A stretch of 64,000 nucleotides of DNA, taken from Arcticimaribacter sp002477625. Lineage in GTDB: Bacteria > Bacteroidota > Bacteroidia > Flavobacteriales > Flavobacteriaceae. The first letter of the stretch is position 1; each line of letters opens with the position of its first letter. The notes beneath the pieces were generated by a model that was given only the letters and a program-made list of their open reading frames with translations, made no database searches and was not told where the DNA came from. This document shows, one piece after another, positions 7,265-16,858 of the stretch. The position numbers were made by a program, and so were the translations under genes. The stretch is from positions 1,674,001 to 1,738,000 of the forward strand of contig OX044358.1 in NCBI GenBank assembly GCA_943846665.1, in the 5' to 3' direction.

Positions 7265-10108
7265 TTAGATATTTACATATTCTTCTATAGGAGGACAACT
7301 GCATATTAAATTACGATCCCCAAAGGCTTCATCCACCCTTCTGACGGAGGGCCAAAACTTGTTTTCTCGAACAAATTCTAAGGGATATAATGCCTTTTGT
7401 CTGCTGTATTCAAATGGCCATGCATCTGTAGTTGCCATTTGGAGTGTATGTGGGGCATTTTTTAAAATACTAGTTTCTGTATGCATTTCTTGCGCTCCAA
7501 TTTCCTGTGCAATCGCAATCATAGCCTCACAGAAACGATCGATTTCTGCAATGTTTTCACTTTCGGTAGGTTCTATCATCATCGTTCCAGCAACTGGAAA
7601 GGAAACCGTAGGAGCATGGAAACCATAATCCATAAGCCGCTTGGCAACGTCTACAACTTCGATGCCTTTTTCCTTAAAAGGCCTGAGGTCAATAATCATT
7701 TCATGAGCCGTCCTTCCTTTTTCGCCTACGTAAAGAATGGGGTAGGTTCCTTCCAATCGTACTTTGATGTAATTGGCGTTCAGTATCGCAATTTCGGTAG
7801 CCTTTTTAAGCCCTTTTCCTCCTAGCATTTTGATGTAACCGTAGGAAATCAAGCAAGCGAGAGCTGAGCCCCAAGGTGCTCCTGAGATTGAGCTTATCGG
7901 ATTCGTTCCTCCCGTTGTTATCATTGGATTACTGGGTAAAAAAGGAGCTAAATGCTCAGCTACACAAATAGGTCCAACTCCAGGACCTCCTCCTCCGTGA
8001 GGAATTGCAAAAGTTTTATGAAGGTTGAGGTGGCATACGTCTGCCCCGATAATAGCTGGACTAGTTACACCAACTTGTGCATTCATATTGGCACCATCCA
8101 TATACACTTGACCCCCATTGTCGTGAATCAACTGCGTCATTTTTCGGATGTTCGATTCAAACACACCGTGGGTTGAGGGGTAGGTGACCATTAGGGTAGC
8201 TAGATTGTCTTTATGTTCAAGAACCTTAGCAGAAAAATCTTCCCAATCAATATTGCCAATAGCATCGGTGGCTGTAACAACTACTTTCATTCCCGCCATG
8301 ACGGCAGAGGCAGGGTTAGTTCCGTGCGCAGATGCAGGAATAATACAGATATTGCGATGATGATCTCCTCGATTGCTATGATAGGCACGAATAACCATCA
8401 GCCCAGCATATTCACCTTGTGCTCCTGAATTTGGCTGGAGTGAGGTTGCGTAAAATCCAGTAACTTCATTCAATTGTTCTTCGAGTTCTTTTAGGATGTG
8501 CTGATAACCCTGTGCTTGATCTAGGGGAACAAAAGGGTGCAGCCCATTCCATTGTGCCCAACTTAGCGGAAGCATTTCACTAGCTGCATTCAATTTCATT
8601 GTACAAGAACCCAAGGATATCATAGAATGATTAAGGGCTAAATCTTTTCTTTCAAGGCGTTTGATGAAGCGCATCAAGCTCGTTTCAGAATGATACGAAT
8701 TGAAAACGGGATGTGTTAAAAAAACCGATTTTCGAGCTTGACTCTCTGGAATCCTAGATTCTAAATTAGCTGGATTTGAAGCTCCTTTTTGTTGGCTATA
8801 GGTTTCAAATACATCAACCAGTTTGGCAAAACTTTTTTCAGTTACGGTTTCATTAAACGCAATTGCAACATGGTTGGCATCAACAGTAAGTAAGTTGATT
8901 TCGTGAGCTTCTGCAACTGCAGTCAATCGAGCAGCATCAGCTTTGATTAACAAGGTGTCAAAGTAGTTTTTGTTGAGTTGCTCAATAGCAAGTTTTTCTA
9001 AAACTGCCTCAAATCGAACGGCTTGCAGATGAATTTTTGTTGCTATATTCTTAAGCTCTTTTGGTCCGTGATATACGGCATACATTCCAGCCATAACGGC
9101 AAGTAAAACTTGAGCGGTACATATATTGGATGTAGCCTTATCTCTTTTGATGTGTTGTTCTCTTGTTTGAAGTGCCATGCGTAAAGCGGGTGCGCCATCC
9201 AAGTCTCTAGTTTGTCCAATAATTCTGCCTGGAAGATTTCTTTTATAAGCTTCACGCGTAGCGAAATAAGCCGCGTGTGGTCCTCCATAACCTAGAGGTA
9301 TCCCAAAACGCTGAGTTGTTCCTACCACTACATCTACACCGTATTTTCCGGGAGCTTCTAGAAGGGTAAGGCTTAATAAATCAGCAGCAACAACTGTTTT
9401 CATATCAAATGCTTGAACTTTTTTAACTAATTCCGGGAGGTCGCAAATTGCTCCATGTTTTCCTGGGTATTGAAAAAACGCTCCAAAAAATTCGGTATTA
9501 AAATCAAAGGCAGCTGCATTTCCTACCACAAGTTCAATTCCAATTGGTTCCGCTCGGGTTTTAAATAACGCAAGTGTTTGGGGAAGTACATCTTCAGACA
9601 CAAAAAAGAGGCAGCTGTTATTCTTTTTTTGTTCTCGTGATCGGGCAGCAAAAAGAAGGGTCATCGCTTCTGCAGCCGCAGTGCTTTCATCTAATAGGGA
9701 AGCATTTGCCAATTCCATTCCCGTTAAATCGGTCACTACGGTTTGAAAATTAAAAAGAGCCTCTAGTCTTCCTTGCGCAATTTCCGCTTGATAAGGTGTG
9801 TATGCTGTATACCATCCCGGGTTTTCTAGGATGTTTCTTTGGATTACTGCTGGGGTGATGGTAGGATGATACCCTAAGCCAATGTAGGTGTCAAATAATT
9901 TATTTTTTTGTGAAATAAGCTGTAATTCTGTTAAAAATTCGTGCTCACTAATACCATCGGGGAGGTTCAAATCTGTATTTAGAGCAATATCAGCTGGGAT
10001 TGTTTCACTTAATAAAGTCGCTATAGAATCGGCACCAATAACATCAAGCATTTGCTTAATTTCTCTTTCGTTGGGGCCTAAGTGTCTCGATTCAAAAGTT
10101 CCGTCCAT
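7265..10108 (-). CDS. gcvP: glycine dehydrogenase (decarboxylating), P-protein
   Basis: Pyridoxal-phosphate enzyme of the glycine cleavage system: decarboxylates glycine and passes the aminomethyl group to the lipoyl H-protein. At 947 residues it is the full-length homodimeric type, with the two halves that are separate genes in some bacteria. The PLP lysine lies in HLNLHKTFAIPHGGGGPG near residue 695; the glycine-rich loop follows. gcvT and gcvH are not in the window. No glycine riboswitch is seen in the 205-nt upstream region. The N-terminus MDGTFESRHLGPNEREI is typical of the family and supports the start. Confidence 0.96.
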   Translation of the reverse strand: MDGTFESRHLGPNEREIKQMLDVIGADSIATLLSETIPADIALNTDLNLPDGISEHEFLTELQLISQKNKLFDTYIGLGYHPTITPAVIQRNILENPGWYTAYTPYQAEIAQGRLEALFNFQTVVTDLTGMELANASLLDESTAAAEAMTLLFAARSREQKKNNSCLFFVSEDVLPQTLALFKTRAEPIGIELVVGNAAAFDFNTEFFGAFFQYPGKHGAICDLPELVKKVQAFDMKTVVAADLLSLTLLEAPGKYGVDVVVGTTQRFGIPLGYGGPHAAYFATREAYKRNLPGRIIGQTRDLDGAPALRMALQTREQHIKRDKATSNICTAQVLLAVMAGMYAVYHGPKELKNIATKIHLQAVRFEAVLEKLAIEQLNKNYFDTLLIKADAARLTAVAEAHEINLLTVDANHVAIAFNETVTEKSFAKLVDVFETYSQQKGASNPANLESRIPESQARKSVFLTHPVFNSYHSETSLMRFIKRLERKDLALNHSMISLGSCTMKLNAASEMLPLSWAQWNGLHPFVPLDQAQGYQHILKELEEQLNEVTGFYATSLQPNSGAQGEYAGLMVIRAYHSNRGDHHRNICIIPASAHGTNPASAVMAGMKVVVTATDAIGNIDWEDFSAKVLEHKDNLATLMVTYPSTHGVFESNIRKMTQLIHDNGGQVYMDGANMNAQVGVTSPAIIGADVCHLNLHKTFAIPHGGGGPGVGPICVAEHLAPFLPSNPMITTGGTNPISSISGAPWGSALACLISYGYIKMLGGKGLKKATEIAILNANYIKVRLEGTYPILYVGEKGRTAHEMIIDLRPFKEKGIEVVDVAKRLMDYGFHAPTVSFPVAGTMMIEPTESENIAEIDRFCEAMIAIAQEIGAQEMHTETSILKNAPHTLQMATTDAWPFEYSRQKALYPLEFVRENKFWPSVRRVDEAFGDRNLICSCPPIEEYVNI

Positions 10109-10126
10109 CTTAAATAGTTATTTACG

Positions 10127-10134
10127 CAAACTTA
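10127..10134 (-). promoter_or_regulatory. -7-like promoter box for gcvP
   Basis: Minus-strand TAAGTTTG matches TAnnTTTG, 18 nt before the gcvP start. No clear -33 TTG. The rest of the divergent region up to 10300 shows no other structure. Confidence 0.4.
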
Positions 10135-10301
10135 GTTAAAATAGAAGCTATACTTCTCTACTTTTTACCCCTAAATAAGATAAGTTTTCAACTAAATTCA
10201 GAAGAAATTTTTTAACAGGTTTTTCGGCTGCATTTCAGGAAAAATAAGGGGCTGCAAGTATTATAATTGATCATTGAACTCGGACATATAAACAGTTTTG
10301 A

Positions 10302-10309
10302 TACTTTTG
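10302..10309 (+). promoter_or_regulatory. -7-like promoter box touching a GTG start
   Basis: TACTTTTG fits TAnnTTTG and ends 4 nt before the GTG of the UbiA-like gene; a TTG at 10274-10276 is 25 nt upstream, slightly long for a -33 element. If real, the transcript would be leaderless or nearly so. Confidence 0.35.
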
Positions 10310-10313
10310 CGCA

Positions 10314-11120
10314 GTGAAACTACTTCAAGCTTTTTTCGATTTCTATCTCAAATCCAGCATTCATGTCGCTTTGATGGTACTTTGTATGTTCGAGATAACC
10401 CGAATTGAATGGGGTGTCCCTATTGTTTTATCAGAACAGCTATTTGTTTTTTTAGCATCACTTGCGGCTTATAATTTTGTCAAATACTCCAACCTGATCA
10501 GGGTTAAATTCAATAGGAAGTCTAAACGTTTTATTACGATCGTTTTGATGTCGTTTTTGAGTTTACTAGCAGCGGCATATTTTTTATTTTTCTTTTCTCA
10601 ATCTAAACTGTATGTTGTTTTGGTTGCCACGTTACTATTGCTTTTATATGTAATCCCCCTAAATTCATCGAGCTCAAACCTAAGGACTGTTGGAGGAGTT
10701 AAAATTCATATTGTTGCCCTTTGTTGGACTTTAATTACAGGAGTGCTCCCGCTCATTGATGAAGTTGACACAATAGAGATTTCTTTTTGGCTCACTTTGA
10801 TTCAGCGTTATCTTTGGATTATTTTAGCCTTACTTCCTTTTGAGATTGCTGATTTTAGTTCAGATGACAAAGCGTTGAGTACTTTACCGCAAGTTTTAGG
10901 AAAACAGAAGACGAAGTTTTTAGGCTATATTCTTGCTTTTCTTGTTGTATCTATTGCTTTTAAAGGCTTTGAAAAGGTTGTATGGTGCTATCTTGTAATG
11001 ATGCTGTTGTATGTTTTTTTCTTAGGGAGAAGTTCAGAAGATCAACATCCGAACACAAATGCTTTTTGGGTAGAAGGGATTCCTTTTATCGGTTGGCTTA
11101 TCTTATATTTACCCCATTAA
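10314..11120 (+). CDS. UbiA-like prenyltransferase-family membrane protein
   Basis: A 268-residue polytopic membrane protein with about seven to eight hydrophobic segments. The second half contains FEIADFSSDDKALSTLPQVLG (first 20 residues around 178-198), laid out like the second Asp motif and TLP..LG region of UbiA prenyltransferases. The first Asp-rich motif (NxxxDxxxD) is replaced by NFVKYSN at 54-60, so catalytic activity is doubtful. The start is GTG; the next ATG is internal to the first helix. The rhodanese gene follows after 12 nt. Function unknown; substrate cannot be inferred from the neighbours. Confidence 0.6.
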   Translation: MKLLQAFFDFYLKSSIHVALMVLCMFEITRIEWGVPIVLSEQLFVFLASLAAYNFVKYSNLIRVKFNRKSKRFITIVLMSFLSLLAAAYFLFFFSQSKLYVVLVATLLLLLYVIPLNSSSSNLRTVGGVKIHIVALCWTLITGVLPLIDEVDTIEISFWLTLIQRYLWIILALLPFEIADFSSDDKALSTLPQVLGKQKTKFLGYILAFLVVSIAFKGFEKVVWCYLVMMLLYVFFLGRSSEDQHPNTNAFWVEGIPFIGWLILYLPH

Positions 11121-11132
11121 AATTTCATAGCA

Positions 11133-11483
11133 ATGGTTCGTTTATTTGTCCTGTTTATCTTGTTGCAAAGTAAAATAGTTACGCTAAAAGTAGCTTCTTT
11201 TGCTTCACAATTATCGCCTGTAACCGTTCTTATTGATGTTCGGACGCACGAAGAGTTTTTAGCGGGGCATATCGAGGGGGCTATCAACATTGATGTCACT
11301 GCTGCTGACTTTGCCTCCATAATAAATCAGTTTCCAAAAAAAGGACCCGTTTACATTTATTGCCGATCGGGTAAGAGAAGCAGTCGTGCAGCCAATCAGA
11401 TGAAAACGATGAATTTCAAAAAGATTGTTGAACTTGAAGGGGGCTATTTGGCTTGGAAAAAGAGGAATTCTATTTCTCAATAA
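11133..11483 (+). CDS. single-domain rhodanese-like protein
   Basis: Rhodanese-fold protein of 116 residues with the active-site loop CRSGKR (Cys77) and the CH2A-like start VLIDVRTHEEF, so sulfur transfer is plausible. The N-terminus (VRLFVLFILLQ) is hydrophobic and could be a signal peptide or membrane anchor, placing the domain in the periplasm; this is uncertain because it is short. It overlaps the end of the convergent M3 peptidase gene by 14 nt. Confidence 0.82.
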   Translation: MVRLFVLFILLQSKIVTLKVASFASQLSPVTVLIDVRTHEEFLAGHIEGAINIDVTAADFASIINQFPKKGPVYIYCRSGKRSSRAANQMKTMNFKKIVELEGGYLAWKKRNSISQ

Positions 11484-13494
11484 GTCCAGCTCTTCTCAAC
11501 AAAGCCTTTGGGTCTGGCTCAGATCCTCTAAAGCGTTTATACAATTTCATAGGATGCTCTGTTCCCCCCTTAGAGAGTACATGATCGTGAAACGCTTGCG
11601 CCGTTTTTTTATCAAAAACTCCTTTTTCCAAGAATAATTCAAAAGCATCTGCATCCAACACTTCTGCCCATTTATAACTGTAATAACCCGCAGCGTATCC
11701 TCCCTGAAAGATGTGAGAAAACGAAGTGCTCATGCAATTTTCTTCTATGCTCGGCGTGAATTGAAGTTTGCTGATTTTTTTTTCTTCATGCGCTTTTACT
11801 GAGGTTATTTCTGTTGCATTTTCGTTGTGGTAAGATAGGTCTAGATAACCAAAACTCAGTTGTCGCAAAGTTTGCAAGCCTTGTTGAAATTGAGAAGCAT
11901 CTTTGATTTTTTGAACATAGTGCATCGGAATTGGCTCACCGGTTTTGTAATGATGGGCAAACAAAGACAATGCTTCTTCTTGATAACACCAGTTTTCTAG
12001 AATTTGACTGGGTAGTTCAACAAAATCCCAAGAAACACTTGTTCCGCTCAGACTACCGTATTTGGTGTTGGCAAGCATTCCGTGTAGCGCGTGACCAAAT
12101 TCGTGGAAGAGTGTGGTAACTTCATTGAAGCTTAAGAGTGCTGGATCATCATTTGTAGGTGGAGAAAAATTACATACAATAGAAATGTGCGGACGTTGAC
12201 TTTGGTTTTGAGAACGATAAGAGGTCATCCATGCGCCACTTCTTTTTCCAGATCGTGGATGGAAATCTGCGTATAAAAGTGCATGAAAGCCACCTGTTTC
12301 GTTAAAAACTTCGTAGCAGATAACATCCTTATTATATCCTTGGATTGCGTCCGACTGCTCGAAACGCAAACCGTATAAGCGCTCCACTATTTCAAATAAA
12401 CCTTTCAATACATTGGGCAGAGGGAAATAAGGCTTTAGAATTTGCTCATCAAAATCAAAAAGTTCTTGTTTAAGTTTTTCAGAAACATAGGAAGTATCCC
12501 ATTTTTGTAAATCTTTTAGATCCAGTTTATCTTCTGCAAAACGCTCGATTTGCTCCCATTCTTTTTTAGCATAGGGGAGTGCATTTTGGTAAAGATCATC
12601 TAAGAACTGATTTACTTGTGAAGCAGATTGTGCCATGCGTTCTTCCAAAACAAAATCGGCATGGGAGCTATAGCCGAGGAGATTTGCGCGGTCTTTTTTT
12701 AATTGTACCAACTTTAGAATGATGGATTCGTTGTTGTTTTCATTCTTTTGAAAGCCTCTTTTACCAAAGGCGAGGCTCATTTTCTTTCTAAGCGCTCGAT
12801 CATCTGCAAAGGTTACAAAGGGTACGTAGCTCGGATAGTCTAATGTAAAAACCCAACCGTCTTTATTTTTCTCTTTCGCTAGGGCCTCAGCTTGTGTGAT
12901 GCTTGTTTGTGGAAGTCCACTCAATTGTTTTTTGTCTGTCAAATGAAGTTCAAAAGCCTGGGTGTCGGCAAGGACATGTTCGCCAAATGAAAGGCTCAAT
13001 TGAGCTAACTCTGTGTCGATTAAGCGCAACTTATCTTTGTCTTCTGCTGATAAAAGAGCACCGTTTCGAACAAACCCTTTGTATTCTTTTTCAATTAGAG
13101 TCAGTTGTTCTGGATCTAAAGCTAGGGTTTCTTTTTTATCGAAAATATTTTTAATGCGATCGAATAAAACCTTATTTAGACGCACATCGTTTTGAAATTT
13201 CGTTAATAAGGGAGCGGCTTTTTGCGTTACTTCTTGAAGCTCATTACTTGTTTCAGCACTGTTTAGGTTGAATAAAATTCCAGAGATTATGCCCAGCTGT
13301 TCACCACTTTGTTCCAGAGCCTCAAGTGTATTTTCGAAAGTAGGGGTTGCTGGGTTAGAACAGATGTGATCAATTTCTTCGAGTGTTTTACTGATTTCTA
13401 ACTCAAGTGCTGGAATAAAGTGAGTCGTTTGAATTTGTTCGAAAGGAGCAGCTTGGTGTTGCGTTTCAAAAACGCTGTTGAGGATATTTTTCAA
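11470..13494 (-). CDS. M3 family oligopeptidase (Dcp/PrlC-like)
   Basis: Zinc-dependent oligopeptidase degrading short peptides. The M3 signature HEFGHALHG lies near residue 465, with the third ligand Glu region in DFVELPSQ about 27 residues further on. The 674-residue length and absence of a signal peptide suggest a cytosolic oligopeptidase A or dipeptidyl carboxypeptidase; these two are not separable by eye. It is the last gene of a minus-strand run purK-purE-peptidase (14 nt after purE), and its 3' end overlaps the rhodanese gene by 14 nt with no terminator between. Confidence 0.93.
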   Translation of the reverse strand: MKNILNSVFETQHQAAPFEQIQTTHFIPALELEISKTLEEIDHICSNPATPTFENTLEALEQSGEQLGIISGILFNLNSAETSNELQEVTQKAAPLLTKFQNDVRLNKVLFDRIKNIFDKKETLALDPEQLTLIEKEYKGFVRNGALLSAEDKDKLRLIDTELAQLSLSFGEHVLADTQAFELHLTDKKQLSGLPQTSITQAEALAKEKNKDGWVFTLDYPSYVPFVTFADDRALRKKMSLAFGKRGFQKNENNNESIILKLVQLKKDRANLLGYSSHADFVLEERMAQSASQVNQFLDDLYQNALPYAKKEWEQIERFAEDKLDLKDLQKWDTSYVSEKLKQELFDFDEQILKPYFPLPNVLKGLFEIVERLYGLRFEQSDAIQGYNKDVICYEVFNETGGFHALLYADFHPRSGKRSGAWMTSYRSQNQSQRPHISIVCNFSPPTNDDPALLSFNEVTTLFHEFGHALHGMLANTKYGSLSGTSVSWDFVELPSQILENWCYQEEALSLFAHHYKTGEPIPMHYVQKIKDASQFQQGLQTLRQLSFGYLDLSYHNENATEITSVKAHEEKKISKLQFTPSIEENCMSTSFSHIFQGGYAAGYYSYKWAEVLDADAFELFLEKGVFDKKTAQAFHDHVLSKGGTEHPMKLYKRFRGSEPDPKALLRRAGLIEK

Positions 13495-13508
13495 AAGGTA
13501 AATGGGGT

Positions 13509-13991
13509 TTAGTTTAGGTTTTTGGCAGAATCAATTACTTTAGTTTTCATGGATTCCTTGTACTCCAAAATGGTTTGTTGTACCGCCTTGTCTGAACTGC
13601 CTAGGATTTGAGCCGCTAAGATCCCTGCATTTTTAGCACCATTCAATGCAACAGTAGCTACGGGAACCCCGCCGGGCATCTGAAGGATGGATAATACAGA
13701 ATCCCATCCATCAATTGAATTACTCGATTTTACAGGAACACCAATTACAGGCAGTGGGCTTGTTGCTGCTATCATACCCGGAAGGTGAGCAGCACCGCCG
13801 GCTCCAGCGATAATAACCTGAATCCCTCTAGTGTGTGCTTCTTGCCCATAAGAAATCATTTTCTCTGGAGTACGATGAGCTGATACAATATCGACTTCAA
13901 AGTCAATATTAAATTCTTTTAGAATGTCGATTGCTTCTTGCATTACTGGAAGGTCTGATTGACTCCCCATGATGATTCCAATTTTTGCCAT
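13509..13991 (-). CDS. purE: N5-carboxyaminoimidazole ribonucleotide mutase
   Basis: Converts N5-CAIR to CAIR in purine synthesis, acting after PurK. The 160-residue class I PurE has the phosphate loop GSQSDLP (9-15), SAHRTP with catalytic His39, and the GAGGAAHLPGM loop. It follows purK after 1 nt, so the pair is translationally coupled. Confidence 0.96.
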   Translation of the reverse strand: MAKIGIIMGSQSDLPVMQEAIDILKEFNIDFEVDIVSAHRTPEKMISYGQEAHTRGIQVIIAGAGGAAHLPGMIAATSPLPVIGVPVKSSNSIDGWDSVLSILQMPGGVPVATVALNGAKNAGILAAQILGSSDKAVQQTILEYKESMKTKVIDSAKNLN

Positions 13992-13992
13992 T

Positions 13993-15147
13993 TTATTTTG
14001 AGATTACTTGTATTGTTTTTTTTACGTCTTCTGCTATTTTACGTGCCACCTCAAGATTTTCATTGATGATGGTCACATGCCCCATTTTTCTAAATGGGCG
14101 GGTATCTTTTTTACCGTAGATATGGGGGATTACTCCCGGCATAGCTAAGATAGTATTCATCTGTTCATAATAAACAGATCCGGTATGATTTTCTGCTCCT
14201 ACCAAGTTTACCATAACCCCCGAAACTTTATTCTTTGTATTTCCAAGGGGTAGGTCTAGGATTGCTCGAATGTGTTGTTCGAACTGATCGGTATAGGAAG
14301 TCTCAATGGTTATATGTCCGCTGTTGTGTGGACGTGGCGCAACTTCATTGACTAAGATTGCACCAGTTTCTGTTAAAAATAATTCAACCGCCAGAAGGCC
14401 TACGTGTTTAAAAGATTCGGAAACCTGAAGGGCAATTGCCTGTGCTTTTTTAGTAATGTCTTCACCTAATCGAGTTGGACATAAAACATATTCTACTTGG
14501 TTCGCTTCGGGATGAAATTCCATTTCCACAGTTGGATAAGCAACTACATCACCTGAGGGGTTTCTGCAAACGATAACAGCAAGCTCGTGTGTAAAGGGAA
14601 TTAAATCTTCTGCCAAGCAAGCCACATCTGGAAGCGCATCTAATTGCTCTTGATTTCGGACAACACTAACACCATTACCATCGTAACCCATTAAAGCAGA
14701 TTTCCATACGAATGGAAGGTCTAACGAATGGTTTTGAACTGCAGTTTTGAGTTCCTCAAGAGTATTGAAATTTTGATGTGGTGCTGTTGGAATATTATTT
14801 GCTCGATAAAAATCTTTCTGTGTGCTTTTATTTTGAATGACTTCTAAAGTAGCAGCAGAAGGGTAAACTTCTACCCCTTCTTTTTCAAGTTGTTTTAAAG
14901 CGTCAAGATTGACGTGTTCAATTTCGAAAGTAAGGACATCCACTTTTTTTCCAAACTCATAAACGGTTTGGTAGTCTTTGAAATCGCCTACTTCAAAATA
15001 ATCACAAGCTATTTTAGACGGTGCCACTTCGCTGGGGTCAAGAACATGGGTTTTGATGTCCCATTTACGAGTAGTGTAGAGCAGCATTTTGCCCAATTGG
15101 CCTCCGCCTAAAATGCCTAAGGTTTTATGAGTAGAAAAAAAGGACAT
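13993..15147 (-). CDS. purK: N5-carboxyaminoimidazole ribonucleotide synthase
   Basis: ATP-grasp enzyme making N5-CAIR from AIR, bicarbonate and ATP. The N-terminal LGILGGGQLGKML (Rossmann-like pre-ATP-grasp fold) and NEVAPRPHNSGH (metal/substrate region near 265-276) identify it. I start at the ATG of MSFFSTHKTLG; an upstream in-frame TTG at 15162 adds five residues and seems less likely. It heads the purK-purE-M3 peptidase run and is divergent from adk. Confidence 0.95.
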   Translation of the reverse strand: MSFFSTHKTLGILGGGQLGKMLLYTTRKWDIKTHVLDPSEVAPSKIACDYFEVGDFKDYQTVYEFGKKVDVLTFEIEHVNLDALKQLEKEGVEVYPSAATLEVIQNKSTQKDFYRANNIPTAPHQNFNTLEELKTAVQNHSLDLPFVWKSALMGYDGNGVSVVRNQEQLDALPDVACLAEDLIPFTHELAVIVCRNPSGDVVAYPTVEMEFHPEANQVEYVLCPTRLGEDITKKAQAIALQVSESFKHVGLLAVELFLTETGAILVNEVAPRPHNSGHITIETSYTDQFEQHIRAILDLPLGNTKNKVSGVMVNLVGAENHTGSVYYEQMNTILAMPGVIPHIYGKKDTRPFRKMGHVTIINENLEVARKIAEDVKKTIQVISK

Positions 15148-15159
15148 ATATTTTTTTGA

Positions 15160-15167
15160 CAAAAATA
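15160..15167 (-). promoter_or_regulatory. -7-like promoter box for purK
   Basis: Minus-strand TATTTTTG matches TAnnTTTG, 12 nt before the purK ATG. A minus-strand TTG at 15194-15196 is 26 nt upstream, a little beyond the usual spacing. Confidence 0.35.
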
Positions 15168-15220
15168 CGCATATATCTTTGATATCTTAATTTCAAACAC
15201 AAAAAGCCCTTTAATTTGGG

Positions 15221-15228
15221 TATCTTTG
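15221..15228 (+). promoter_or_regulatory. -7-like promoter box for adk
   Basis: TATCTTTG matches TAnnTTTG, 23 nt before the adk ATG. The same octamer also occurs at 15174-15181. No well-spaced TTG is seen for either. Confidence 0.4.
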
Positions 15229-15251
15229 CTTTTTTATAAAACTATTTGATC

Positions 15252-15824
15252 ATGATTAATATCGTACTTTTCGGTAAGCCGGGAGCTGGTAAAGGAACAC
15301 AAGCTGAGTTTTTGAAATCTCAATACCAATTGGTACATATTTCAACAGGAGATGTATTTCGTTACAACATCAAAAACGCAACTGATTTAGGCAAACTGGC
15401 CCAGTCGTATATGGATCAAGGTGATTTGGTGCCCGATTCGGTAACCATCAACATGCTCGAAGCTGAGGTTGAAAAAAATCAAGATGCCAAAGGTTTTATT
15501 TTCGACGGCTTTCCAAGAACTACTGCTCAGGCCGAAGCGTTGGATGCTTTTTTAAGTAAAAAAGAAATGCAAGTTACTGCTACTATTGCGCTTGAAGCTA
15601 CCGATGACGAATTGGTCGAACGTTTATTGAAACGCGGAGAAACAAGCGGACGTTCTGATGATCAGGATGAAGCTAAAATCAGAAATCGGTTTGATGAATA
15701 CAATCAAAAAACGGCTCCATTACGAAGTTTTTATACCAACCAAAGTAAATTTCATAGTGTCAATGGGATTGGGACAATCGACGAAATAACAGCTCGATTA
15801 ACCTCCATTATTGACCGCTTCTAA
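15252..15824 (+). CDS. adk: adenylate kinase
   Basis: Interconverts ATP+AMP and 2 ADP. Walker A GKPGAGKGT lies at residues 7-15, AMP-site STGDVFR near 31-37 and DGFPRT near 79-84. The LID is short and lacks the zinc cysteines of some bacterial enzymes (190 residues in total, close to the short bacterial form). I use the ATG before INIVLFG rather than a TTG two codons upstream. obgE follows after 9 nt. Confidence 0.96.
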   Translation: MINIVLFGKPGAGKGTQAEFLKSQYQLVHISTGDVFRYNIKNATDLGKLAQSYMDQGDLVPDSVTINMLEAEVEKNQDAKGFIFDGFPRTTAQAEALDAFLSKKEMQVTATIALEATDDELVERLLKRGETSGRSDDQDEAKIRNRFDEYNQKTAPLRSFYTNQSKFHSVNGIGTIDEITARLTSIIDRF

Positions 15825-15833
15825 AACTGTATA

Positions 15834-16850
15834 ATGACTGAAGGAAATTTTGTAGATTATGTAAAACTTGCCCTCACTTCTGGAAACGGAGGTAAAGGAT
15901 CCATACATCTTCACCGTGAAAAATTCATAACCAAAGGTGGACCCGATGGAGGTGATGGTGGTCGAGGAGGTCATATTATTTTGAGAGGAAATCCAAATCT
16001 TTGGACCCTCTACTCCTTTAAATTTAAAAAACATTTTGGAGCTGAACATGGAATGCACGGTAGTAAAAACAGAAGTTCAGGCGCTCAAGGAGAAGATGTA
16101 TATCTCGATGTTCCATTAGGTACTGTTGTAAAGGATACTGAAACTGAAGAAGTGCTTTTTGAAATTACAGAAAAGGATCAAGAAGTGATATTGGTCAAAG
16201 GAGGTTTGGGTGGCCGCGGAAACTGGCACTTTAAATCCTCGACTAGACAAACCCCCCGATACGCTCAGCCCGGTATGAAAGGCGTTCAGCGTTTCGTTAC
16301 TTTAGAATTGAAATTACTTGCTGATGTAGGTTTGGTAGGATTTCCCAATGCAGGAAAATCAACTCTTTTAGCTGCTTTGACTTCGGCTAAACCCAAAATT
16401 GCTGACTATGAGTTTACAACCTTAAAACCCAATTTAGGGATTGTTCATTATCGCGATTATCGCTCTTTTGTGATGGCCGATATTCCAGGGATTATTGAAG
16501 GTGCCGCCCAAGGTAAAGGATTGGGTCATTATTTTTTGAGGCATATAGAACGTAATTCTGTTTTGCTCTATGTAATTCCAGCAGATGCAAAAGATGTAAA
16601 AAAACAATTTGAGATTTTACGTTCAGAACTTCAAGAATTCAATCCAGAATTATTAGACAAACAATATATGGTCGTACTATCTAAGTGCGATTTACTTGAC
16701 GATGAACTCCGTGAAGCTTATGCCGAAGAGATGAAAGCGAGTTTTCCTCATACTCCACATACCATGATTTCAGCAATAAGCGAGTACAATCTTCAGTCCC
16801 TTAAAGACGAACTCTGGAAGGTTTTGGCTCTTGAAAATTCAATTGCGTAA
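15834..16850 (+). CDS. obgE: Obg-family GTPase
   Basis: Ribosome-associated GTPase involved in 50S maturation and stress control. The N-terminal Obg fold is glycine-rich (GGPDGGDGGRGG near 38-49), followed by a G domain with G1 GFPNAGKST (~168-176), G3 DIPGIIEGA and G4 SKCD. At 338 residues it stops soon after the G domain, so the variable C-terminal extension of some Obg proteins is absent. Co-directional with adk upstream and a TPR gene 8 nt downstream. Confidence 0.95.
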   Translation: MTEGNFVDYVKLALTSGNGGKGSIHLHREKFITKGGPDGGDGGRGGHIILRGNPNLWTLYSFKFKKHFGAEHGMHGSKNRSSGAQGEDVYLDVPLGTVVKDTETEEVLFEITEKDQEVILVKGGLGGRGNWHFKSSTRQTPRYAQPGMKGVQRFVTLELKLLADVGLVGFPNAGKSTLLAALTSAKPKIADYEFTTLKPNLGIVHYRDYRSFVMADIPGIIEGAAQGKGLGHYFLRHIERNSVLLYVIPADAKDVKKQFEILRSELQEFNPELLDKQYMVVLSKCDLLDDELREAYAEEMKASFPHTPHTMISAISEYNLQSLKDELWKVLALENSIA

Positions 16851-16858
16851 ATTTTAAT

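Noticed and set aside
7481..7825. 114-residue plus-strand frame inside gcvP
   Set aside because: Antisense to the well-conserved C-terminal part of gcvP, no recognisable motif or promoter.
10135..10300. glycine riboswitch or other regulatory RNA upstream of gcvP
   Set aside because: No paired G-rich aptamer-like structure is visible on the minus strand, and the leader after the -7 box is only about 15 nt.
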